From assembly GCA_016717265.1 (NCBI GenBank), contig JADKFX010000001.1, forward strand, positions 3,608,501 through 3,672,500: a DNA stretch of 64,000 nt. Reading direction: 5' to 3'. How positions within the stretch are numbered: position 1 is the stretch's first letter; every line of letters starts with the position of its first letter. The position numbers were made by a program, and so were the translations under genes. Of this stretch, positions 23,435-31,813 are shown in pieces. The notes beneath the pieces were generated by a model. It made no database searches. It was not told the DNA's origin and saw only the letters and a program-made list of their open reading frames with translations. Source of the DNA: Saprospiraceae bacterium. Lineage in GTDB: Bacteria > Bacteroidota > Bacteroidia > Chitinophagales > Saprospiraceae.

Positions 23435-26400
23435 TTACTTAATGACAATCATTCTCTTAGTAGCTGTGAATCCTGCCGCATCAATCTGATAGAAGAGTAC
23501 GCCAGTGACTCCCAACTGAGCATTTTGAATCTCAATACTATTGTATCCTTTCACTGCAGCAATTTCAGACTTGTATAAGACCTTGCTATTAAGGTCATAG
23601 ATAGTCAACGTTGTAGCAGCAGGCTGTAATAATTCGAAACCTATTACAGTAAGATCAGAGAATGGATTGGGTTGATTTTGGTACAGAATTAATCCTGAAT
23701 TGTTTTCAACAATTCCGTTATCCGTTCTGAAACCAAGTTTAATATCTCTCTCCTCAGCATCCGTCGTAAATGCTTGAGCAGGAGTAATTATTGAATTTAA
23801 TTGTAGTATATTTGATATTTGACCTTGCGAAAGAGCCTTGAATTTAAGCGTGAATAATGCTTCACTTTCAAGAATGTCGATATTCTTATTTGTATTCCAG
23901 CTAAAGCTAATATAGCCATCACTTGTCCTGATGAGACCTAAATTCTCAGGAGTAATGTTGGATTTTCCAGCTTCAACACCTTCAAATACCAATCTACTTG
24001 GATCAAATTTCAAGGTAAACTGATATCCCGCTAATTGTGTACTTTTCTCTAAGAACACAGGGATGGCTACCAATTCATCTTTTGCAAACTCTTTTTCATC
24101 AGCAATAAATAGGATTTCATCATTTCCATTTCTTGATGTTGCAGTATGAAGTCCTGCTGATGCATTTCCTGATACATCTCCTATTTTCACGCCTTTAAAG
24201 TCTACTCCATTTACATCATTATTAAATGGATTTACATTAAAGGTTCTTGGGTAATTTTCATCTAAAACTTCGACATCTGTTTTAATAAACTGATACGTTG
24301 CATCTATAAACGCCCAACTCTCATTATTTGAAAATTTGTCGACGATACCTAATATCAATCTTCTTAAATCACTAATATCTTTGGATGTGATTTTCTTATC
24401 ATTATTAACATCCGCTGCAATGATTTTGTATGGGGAACTTAATAATTCCAATCCTAAAATATGTCTTTGAATTTTTACAATATCTGCAGTCGTAACACCA
24501 TTTAATGGATCTGAATTTTTACCAGGCTTAATCGTGTAATTTCCACTATTAAAAGGCATATTTCCAAATGCATATTTACCATCGGCAATGGTTTTAATCG
24601 TAGACATGATTTGCTTTGTAGGCGTAGCATTGTCTGTCAATAAAACATCTACATCATTCATGGTATTGTTGTCCACATTATTAGACACTAATCCATTAAT
24701 CGTTCCGGTATTTGTAATCGTTTGACCACATGCTTTATTATTATCCTGAACTTCAACAAAAGTTCTACAGAATGCTTGATTCCCTGTAAGTCTGTCTGTT
24801 ACCCAAAGTTCAACCGTTTGTTGTCCTAAGGTATTGCAATCAAACATTATAGATTTAATCGTTGTATCACTTGAGAAACTCAATGTAATTGGATTTTTAC
24901 AAGCACCATAAGACCCTTGATCTACATCACTTGCCCAAACTTCAATCATACCCCAATCAATTTTACCATCGCGATTTGTATCGATTGGCATTAAATCGAT
25001 TGCAACTCCATTTATACAATAAGGTGTTGGAAGTTTACAGTTTATAATGGTAAATAATCTTTCTATTGCAGTTTTATTTCCGCAACGATCTTCAAATACA
25101 TATTTAATTCTATGCGTACCTAATGGATATCTACCATCTGCGTTTATTGTTGGACCTACACCACTGCGAATGATATCATAAATACCATTGTTATTATAAT
25201 CTATTAAATACTCCCATGCTAATTCAATTCCAGGTGTACAGATATCACTACCTGTTGCACGCAGACTAATAAATCCGGAAGTACAAGAATCTAATGTACA
25301 AACAGTTGTATCGGTTGTTGGTATTGGATTAACCGTTGGATCATCTAAATTATGTATTTTTATAATTTGCTCATGGGTTCTAAATTCATAATGAGCACCT
25401 GTGCCATTATAATATACCTGACACCAATCTAATGCCTTCCATTTACGTATGATTTTATAACAAGCATCACCACCTTGAACAATTCTGAAAAGATGATCTT
25501 CCGAACTTAAGCCGACCAAATCACACTTGTCTTCATTACGTAAAATAGGTTTGCTATTTAATTTTTCAGGTGTCAATTCATTTGGATCCAAACACATATA
25601 TAATACAGTGTCTCTTGGCCACCAGATAGAATCAAAATTATAAGGACTATAATTATGGAAATAAATTACTTGCCTACAAGTATCCGATCCATTATTATCT
25701 GCTACAACCCAAGTTCTTACAATGGTACCCACGTTACATTGTGTTCTGTTATCAACAAATGAATGCGTAATTGTAAAATCACAATTGTCATGTGCAAATC
25801 CATCATGGAAGTTGACAACTTCTTGCAATCCTTTATTTCCAATAAATTTAATAGTTCGCTTATTATTGAATAATGCTGAATCTTTTTGCATCACTCCAAA
25901 AACGGACAAATCATTAATATTAAAATGGAAATCACAGGAAACCGTTAAATCAATGGGTGCTGTACAAACTGGCTTTAATTTATCTTGTACTTCAATCTGT
26001 ACCATACAATCATTGAAATTGCCATGTTTGTCTTTTGCGCGGAAAATAACTGTGATTGTTTTACCAACATCTGCACAACAGAATTCTGCATACGGTCTAA
26101 ACCATGAAATTTTTTGGCCACATGGCGCACCATTATCCATTCTTCTTACAAGGAATGAGTCGATATGGCAATCGTCATAAGATCCATCATCAAAAGTTTT
26201 TGCATACACATGTGTTGTACCATATATAGATAAGGATACGACCGTTTCCCGATCACAAATTGCAACCGGAGCTGTTCTATCCAATACATGAACAGTCATT
26301 GTTGATGTACTTGAATTGTAACAGTTATCATATGCACGATATTCTATTACATTATCACCTACTGGCAATATAACAACACCTCCATTTTTATTTGTAAGGA

Positions 26401-27523
26401 TTCCACCAGGATAGGATACATCAACACGTACAGGTCCTCCACAACTATCAAAAACAATAGCCGGTGGAAGTACAACAGTCGCCTGACATTTATAACCACC
26501 ATCTGTTGTTGCATCAAAATCATAAGGAGCATGTACATAAGGAGCTTCTCTATCTACGATTTCAAGAATCTGGATGCATACTCTTACAATTTCAGTATTA
26601 CACCACCATTCCCGGATCGTCCACATACGCATATATTTGTGAACACATCCGATAATTCCTAAATCAATATCTTCATAGTTAACCGCAATATTGCAATAAA
26701 TATCACGTACTGGATAAAGATCAATAGTGACCGGATTTCCACCTACTAAATCAGTATATCTTGGAACACCGGTATAACTTGGGCTGGGATGGCCATTCTT
26801 ATCAAGTGGGATCCGATTGTAATAAATATCTTTACAACTAATCGGACAATTATTAGCTATTGTATAATTTTTTGGACATTCTACTTTGGACGTATCAAAA
26901 CGTTTTAATAAAGTAGTATCAGCACAGATTGCAGATTTATTACCATGAATATCATAGGCAATGTATTTTCTAACAATTTGTTTGATATAATTTGGATTAC
27001 AATTCAGTGGTTGGATAATTTCATCCACTAATAATACGGTATCTAAACCGCATCCATCAAATGCTTCTGGAATCCATTGAGACGCTACAAAACAAGGAAT
27101 TGTATCCCGTCTGCAAATAATTGTTGGAGGAAGTTTATCTTCTATTTTTGCATATCCCCAACATCTGTTACCAGAAATATTATCTGTAACTTCCACAGTT
27201 AATGTTTTTCCAACATAGATACCTGTAACAACAGGTGATCCTGGAATAAGCTTATTATACTCAAGGACACGAACACTAAATTGTCCATTTGGACAGGTCG
27301 TAATCGTATCATTAAGCATCATTGAAGGTGTGATCGTAGCTACACAAAACGAATCCAATGAAACTTGAATGGTTCCATTGCAAGCCAGCGAACACTGAGC
27401 ATTGATTGAACTGGTTTGAAATGAAAATACCAGCCACATAAGGCAGACAGAAAAAGCATGGCTAAAGCCAAGATTCAAATTTTTTAATCTGCGGATTTCA
27501 AACGTAAAGTTCGTTTTCTCCAT
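23435..27523 (-). CDS. Giant HYR-like / dockerin / cohesin-like surface protein, T9SS type A (protein A)
   Basis: 1362 residues. Signal peptide about 1-43; conserved N-terminal module about 44-145 (CNGTIQVSLDSFCVATITPSM, CWGYAKIEDKLPPTI); then Cys-rich HYR/Ig-like repeats to about 930, including CYKIIRKWKALDWC near 693 and PTPYCINGVAIDLMP near 835. A dockerin-like module follows at about 1000-1065 (GVTTADIVKIQRHILG, then the Ca loop AADVNNDKKITSKD), a cohesin-like domain at about 1125-1260 (LAGYQFTLKFDPSRLVFEGV) and a T9SS type A domain at about 1278-1362, ending TKRMIVIK. The protein should be exported across the outer membrane and anchored or released there. Probably an adhesive or matrix fibre; the ligand is unknown. 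The gene has its own promoter region and a strong terminator. Confidence 0.88.
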   Translation of the reverse strand: MEKTNFTFEIRRLKNLNLGFSHAFSVCLMWLVFSFQTSSINAQCSLACNGTIQVSLDSFCVATITPSMMLNDTITTCPNGQFSVRVLEYNKLIPGSPVVTGIYVGKTLTVEVTDNISGNRCWGYAKIEDKLPPTIICRRDTIPCFVASQWIPEAFDGCGLDTVLLVDEIIQPLNCNPNYIKQIVRKYIAYDIHGNKSAICADTTLLKRFDTSKVECPKNYTIANNCPISCKDIYYNRIPLDKNGHPSPSYTGVPRYTDLVGGNPVTIDLYPVRDIYCNIAVNYEDIDLGIIGCVHKYMRMWTIREWWCNTEIVRVCIQILEIVDREAPYVHAPYDFDATTDGGYKCQATVVLPPAIVFDSCGGPVRVDVSYPGGILTNKNGGVVILPVGDNVIEYRAYDNCYNSSTSTMTVHVLDRTAPVAICDRETVVSLSIYGTTHVYAKTFDDGSYDDCHIDSFLVRRMDNGAPCGQKISWFRPYAEFCCADVGKTITVIFRAKDKHGNFNDCMVQIEVQDKLKPVCTAPIDLTVSCDFHFNINDLSVFGVMQKDSALFNNKRTIKFIGNKGLQEVVNFHDGFAHDNCDFTITHSFVDNRTQCNVGTIVRTWVVADNNGSDTCRQVIYFHNYSPYNFDSIWWPRDTVLYMCLDPNELTPEKLNSKPILRNEDKCDLVGLSSEDHLFRIVQGGDACYKIIRKWKALDWCQVYYNGTGAHYEFRTHEQIIKIHNLDDPTVNPIPTTDTTVCTLDSCTSGFISLRATGSDICTPGIELAWEYLIDYNNNGIYDIIRSGVGPTINADGRYPLGTHRIKYVFEDRCGNKTAIERLFTIINCKLPTPYCINGVAIDLMPIDTNRDGKIDWGMIEVWASDVDQGSYGACKNPITLSFSSDTTIKSIMFDCNTLGQQTVELWVTDRLTGNQAFCRTFVEVQDNNKACGQTITNTGTINGLVSNNVDNNTMNDVDVLLTDNATPTKQIMSTIKTIADGKYAFGNMPFNSGNYTIKPGKNSDPLNGVTTADIVKIQRHILGLELLSSPYKIIAADVNNDKKITSKDISDLRRLILGIVDKFSNNESWAFIDATYQFIKTDVEVLDENYPRTFNVNPFNNDVNGVDFKGVKIGDVSGNASAGLHTATSRNGNDEILFIADEKEFAKDELVAIPVFLEKSTQLAGYQFTLKFDPSRLVFEGVEAGKSNITPENLGLIRTSDGYISFSWNTNKNIDILESEALFTLKFKALSQGQISNILQLNSIITPAQAFTTDAEERDIKLGFRTDNGIVENNSGLILYQNQPNPFSDLTVIGFELLQPAATTLTIYDLNSKVLYKSEIAAVKGYNSIEIQNAQLGVTGVLFYQIDAAGFTATKRMIVIK

Positions 27524-27782
27524 GAGATCCTCTATTTAATTGTTAAAAAATGAGTAAATACATATCGTTTAATTCTGAACCACTACTGGTCAGAACGGTA
27601 ATCCAAAATGGACGACTGTATCCTGAGAGAATCTCGGAATTGTTAGGTTAAAAAAGCCCGGATAGTCTTAGGAACAGACTAGAGGGTCTAATATCATTTG
27701 GTTGTAAAAAAACTAGGTGCTAAAACGAATGTTTTATAGAGAGGAACTTATCATTTTGGGTTGGGAAAGCGTACTTCCACCA

Positions 27783-27790
27783 CAAAGGTA
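27783..27790 (-). promoter_or_regulatory. -7 promoter box for protein A gene
   Basis: TACCTTTG on the minus strand, matching TAnnTTTG, about 260 bp upstream of the ATG at 27523. Confidence 0.4.
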
Positions 27791-27952
27791 GAAAACATAT
27801 TCAAACTTCCAACTATTTGTTAATTATTTTTTTTCAACGATTTACAAATAGCATTAAGTCGTAATACATTGCAAAGGTAAATTTTGAATATATATTAAAT
27901 ATACCTTTAATATGTGATATTTCAAATAATGTATTTTTATAATATTTAAAAT

Positions 27953-27987
27953 ACTGTAGCACAATATTTTACATATTGTGCTACAGT
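27953..27987 (-). terminator. Perfect 15-bp hairpin after protein B gene
   Basis: The arms ACTGTAGCACAATAT (27953-27967) and ATATTGTGCTACAGT (27973-27987) pair perfectly around a 5-nt loop, 7 bp past the stop at 27995. The downstream tract on the minus strand is ATTTTAAATATT, a weak U-tract, so the terminator role is likely but not certain. Confidence 0.7.
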
Positions 27988-27994
27988 AAATTTA

Positions 27995-30900
27995 TTATTC
28001 TGCTTTTACAACTTTTCCATAATATGTTTTATCACCTAATTTAAAATGATATATATAGCTGCCTGGATTCATTGATGTAGTACCATCTATTTGTACTGTA
28101 TTGTTACCTTTTAAGATTCTTTGATTTCTATTAATGATTACTTTACCTGTTAAATCAAATAAAGTAAAATAGGCCTCTTCATCAACATTTGAAACAAAAT
28201 TTAGATACACTCTTTCCCGAAATGGATTTGGATCTACATTCCAATTACTTAATTCTGGTATTAGTGTTTCAATTTGTTTATAGGTAAATAATGCTGTCAA
28301 TGGAACATCTAAGTTTAAGTAAATTTCATTTCGAATTGCAAATGATGGTTTTAGAATCGCAGACACCTTATTATTCTTAGTAGCCCGAAACAAGAATTTA
28401 AGGAGCTTCCCCTGAGGTTCCACATGAACGGAAGCCTGATCTATAAGTAATGAAATATTAATTATCCCTTCCGAATTGGTATATTCATCTTGAACAAGCG
28501 GCCTGCCATTTTCATTATTTAGATATTCCGTTATTTGGAAAAGCTCTACAGAACTATTGTCTAACTCAAAGCTTAACTGCATTCCCTGAATATCACTTTC
28601 CTTTTGTAGCTTCAAATCAACTGAAAAGATTTCTCCTTTTAGAAATTCCTTCTCTTCTATAATGATTTCTGCTTTCCTTAATCTGTCTTCCAGTGAACGA
28701 ATATTATTTATGGAACTCACATCCCCAACTTTAATGGCATCAAAATCAATCTTTGCATTTTGCCAATTGCCATTTAATTGAACGTTTTCTTCAATTTGCG
28801 ATTCCAAAGGATATTCCGTTTTCAAGAACTTAAAGTTTTTCTTGATAAAACGCCAGGATTCATTACCAGGTACACTTGCAACTTTACCAATGATTAATCT
28901 TCGAAGCCAGGTGATGTCTGCCGCGCTAATTCTACCATTCTTATCAACATCTGCTGCCACCCATTCAAATGGATGTGTAAACGATTCAATTCCCAAAATA
29001 TGTCTCTGTATTTTTACGATATCCAATGTGGTAATTCCCTCTAACCAATTCTTATTGTAGGATGGCGATATGGTATATAATTTATTTGTTATAATATCAT
29101 TAAAAAGATATTCACCATTCAGATCTGATAAAATAGTTTTATTCCATCCGTTCAAAGCTACTTCAACTCCTTCCATTGGGGTGTGATCATTGATTCGTAT
29201 CAAACCATTTACATCGCCTATTCGAATGGCCGTCGTACAATAAAAATTTGGATCGAATACATGAACCCTTGCGATACAACTTCCAATATTTCCGGATGAA
29301 TCTTTTACGAAAATAGTAAAATCAAAAGTATCTGGAATTGAACTTAAATCAGCGCAGGTTATTATCCGAACTGAATCATTAAAATTACTACTCGAAAACG
29401 CAATTTTCAAATTATCTGAAATAGTACAATTATCAGAATAACTCACTAATAATGATCTGGCAGTAAATTGTAAAGAATCATTCATTAGCATATCTACAAA
29501 AATAATATCGCAGGTTGCTCGAGGGCTTTCTTGATCTCGTACAATGATCGTTGTAGTGTCTCTTATCAAACCACAGGAATCCTTTGCCGTAAAAATAACT
29601 TTTGTAGTACCTAGTGGATAAACTCCACTTGCATTGGCTCCACCGCCATTAAATGAATTTGTGATGCTTGTAAATCTACCGCATCCTGTTAAAGTTGCAG
29701 CTAGTAACTTAACGAATCTTGCACAAGAATCACTTCCATTTGCAACCGTGGTATCCCGAGGACCTGTAAGTTTAGATCTTTTTAAACTTATACGAATAAT
29801 TACCTGGGTATCTTTCACAGTTTGGTGTGAACACGCTGAATATGCCGACCAGATCCGATCTACTATTTCGCAACTATCCAGTGTAAATCGCACTGGGCGG
29901 TCTATAAATGTAAAATAAACACTGCCACAGGTATCTCTTGGATTTGAAGGAATACTTCTTAAATCATCTGGCTGATATCCTATGCACTCAGGAATCGAAG
30001 TATCCCGAGTCCAAATTATATGTAATGGATTAAAAATATAGGAATTAAAAATAGTTATTCTTTGCTTACAGGTACTATCAATAGAACCATCTGGATATTG
30101 CAAATAAAAGGAACGTTTTATAATTCCATTCTTGCAACTATCTACGCCAAGACTATCTATATAAGTTCCTTGTATAAAATCCTGGCAAGCAGTAATTGCT
30201 GAATAATTACCAGTTACATCCGTATCAAAATAATCACGCGCACAGGAAACTGTAATATTCGCTGGGCATACTGGTGCTGCTATTGGATTCTTATCTTGAA
30301 CATATACTTCAATCATACAAAAGTTCATGTTCCCACTACAGTCGGTAGCTTTCAAAACAATCATGATAGTATCCCGAATATCTTCACAACAAAATTGAAT
30401 TCTATCTCTAAAAAAAGTATCCTGTGGTCTTCCACATGAAAAATTCATTCTCCTTACTAAAATCGTATCAATACAACAGTTGTCCGAGATCAAACCTCTG
30501 GCTGCAACTTGCTCTGCAGTCAATATCACATGGCCAGCAGGATCTAAGGATACCACTAATGCCGGCGGACAAACTAAAGATGGGGTGATCTTATCTTTAA
30601 CCCAAACCAATGAAGTACAGGTATCTGAATTACCACAAGGATCAATGGCTATATAATTTAAGGTGTGTTTCCCTGTATCCAAGGCTACAATTTGCCCTGG
30701 TCTTAATAAAAAGCTGCTGTCAACGCGCACAACATAAATTAATAAAAAGGAAGGACTACATGCATCGGTTGCATACACATTTGGAATTGTATAATTTACT
30801 TTACAACTATTATATGCAGAAAATAAAATGGTGTCCCGTGGACAACTAATATCAGGTCTTGTGGTATCCGAAACTAATATTTCCTGTGTTGAGGATCGCA

Positions 30901-31777
30901 TTACCATGGTACACCAATCAATAACGGTCCATAATCTTCTGAGCTTAAGCATACCTCCACACACTATGATAGAGTCATCAACATGCGTAGAAAGCAAATT
31001 ACATAAATGGCTTACTGTATCTCCATAAAGTGTTGGTACCCCTGTATGTGAAAAATCCGGATTTGGGCAATATACTGTATCGTTTGGCGGAAATACGATA
31101 CTATCCACAGATGATTTTTTAAAATAAATATCCTGTAAACAAGTATTTGTATTTCCATAATCGTCAATAGCTGTCCATTTTAAATGAACAACGGATGAAT
31201 ATCTTGAATTGGTACAATCAAAGAGGCTTAGGCTGAGGTCATAAAATGCACTTACATTCGTATCACAATTGTCTGTAATTACAACGTATGGTGTATAGTC
31301 TAAAGTAAATGGATCGTTCGCGCATGAAACGGTATCGGCACGACATAAAATAACAGGTTTCAATTTATCTTCTACTTTTACTGCAGTCCAACACATCATA
31401 CCATTTGTAATATCGGTAACGGTCGCTGTAAGTGTTTTTCCTATATCCCGACAACTAACCAAATTGGATCCTGTTTGATTAATTACCACTTTAAAATTAC
31501 TAAAACTTGGATAGCTTCCAACCAAACACATACTTGGTGTAACGATTCCGTTTCCAGTAGAATCAAGTGATATTTGAATACTTCCCATGCAATTTAACTG
31601 CAGGATCTCTGAAGATTCAGGATTCACATTGCTTATTCCGTCTGGTGAAGGCCAATCCTCTGGAATGGCCTTCAATTCAGTACAGAAAAATACTACTAAA
31701 TAAATTGCAAACATAAACGTTGAATTTATGCTTACAAAGCGTTTTGGGATGGGATTTATTAGCGGAAAATTTTTCAT
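27995..31777 (-). CDS. Giant HYR-like / dockerin / cohesin-like surface protein, T9SS type A (protein B)
   Basis: 1260 residues. Signal peptide about 1-37 (ends ELKA); N-terminal module about 55-150 (CMGSIQISLDSTGNGIVTPSM, CWTAVKVEDKLKPVI); HYR/Ig-like Cys-rich repeats to about 880, with MLKLRRLWTVIDWC near 282. Dockerin-like module about 905-970 (GITTLDIVKIQRHILG, Ca loop AADVDKNGRISAAD), cohesin-like domain about 1005-1150 (IQGMQLSFELDNSSVELF) and T9SS type A domain about 1170-1260 (WNVDPNPFRERVYLNF, YYGKVVKAE). The N-terminal module here has Gly-Asn where paralogues have Cys-Phe. It starts 36 bp after the stop of protein C and is probably cotranscribed with it. Confidence 0.87.
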   Translation of the reverse strand: MKNFPLINPIPKRFVSINSTFMFAIYLVVFFCTELKAIPEDWPSPDGISNVNPESSEILQLNCMGSIQISLDSTGNGIVTPSMCLVGSYPSFSNFKVVINQTGSNLVSCRDIGKTLTATVTDITNGMMCWTAVKVEDKLKPVILCRADTVSCANDPFTLDYTPYVVITDNCDTNVSAFYDLSLSLFDCTNSRYSSVVHLKWTAIDDYGNTNTCLQDIYFKKSSVDSIVFPPNDTVYCPNPDFSHTGVPTLYGDTVSHLCNLLSTHVDDSIIVCGGMLKLRRLWTVIDWCTMVMRSSTQEILVSDTTRPDISCPRDTILFSAYNSCKVNYTIPNVYATDACSPSFLLIYVVRVDSSFLLRPGQIVALDTGKHTLNYIAIDPCGNSDTCTSLVWVKDKITPSLVCPPALVVSLDPAGHVILTAEQVAARGLISDNCCIDTILVRRMNFSCGRPQDTFFRDRIQFCCEDIRDTIMIVLKATDCSGNMNFCMIEVYVQDKNPIAAPVCPANITVSCARDYFDTDVTGNYSAITACQDFIQGTYIDSLGVDSCKNGIIKRSFYLQYPDGSIDSTCKQRITIFNSYIFNPLHIIWTRDTSIPECIGYQPDDLRSIPSNPRDTCGSVYFTFIDRPVRFTLDSCEIVDRIWSAYSACSHQTVKDTQVIIRISLKRSKLTGPRDTTVANGSDSCARFVKLLAATLTGCGRFTSITNSFNGGGANASGVYPLGTTKVIFTAKDSCGLIRDTTTIIVRDQESPRATCDIIFVDMLMNDSLQFTARSLLVSYSDNCTISDNLKIAFSSSNFNDSVRIITCADLSSIPDTFDFTIFVKDSSGNIGSCIARVHVFDPNFYCTTAIRIGDVNGLIRINDHTPMEGVEVALNGWNKTILSDLNGEYLFNDIITNKLYTISPSYNKNWLEGITTLDIVKIQRHILGIESFTHPFEWVAADVDKNGRISAADITWLRRLIIGKVASVPGNESWRFIKKNFKFLKTEYPLESQIEENVQLNGNWQNAKIDFDAIKVGDVSSINNIRSLEDRLRKAEIIIEEKEFLKGEIFSVDLKLQKESDIQGMQLSFELDNSSVELFQITEYLNNENGRPLVQDEYTNSEGIINISLLIDQASVHVEPQGKLLKFLFRATKNNKVSAILKPSFAIRNEIYLNLDVPLTALFTYKQIETLIPELSNWNVDPNPFRERVYLNFVSNVDEEAYFTLFDLTGKVIINRNQRILKGNNTVQIDGTTSMNPGSYIYHFKLGDKTYYGKVVKAE

Positions 31778-31813
31778 AATTCGAATTGAATGTGAGGAAT
31801 AATTGTAATTAAA

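Larger units (their letters stand above)
27524..27994. other. Long leader / promoter region of protein A and 3' end of protein B
   Basis: No gene seen. The minus strand holds a TACCTTTG box at 27783-27790 (a second copy lies near 27872-27879), giving a predicted leader of about 250 nt before the ATG at 27523. A perfect 15-bp hairpin at 27953-27987 ends the upstream gene. Small inverted repeats occur in the leader (for example AGTCT/AGACT at 27664-27680). Confidence 0.5.
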
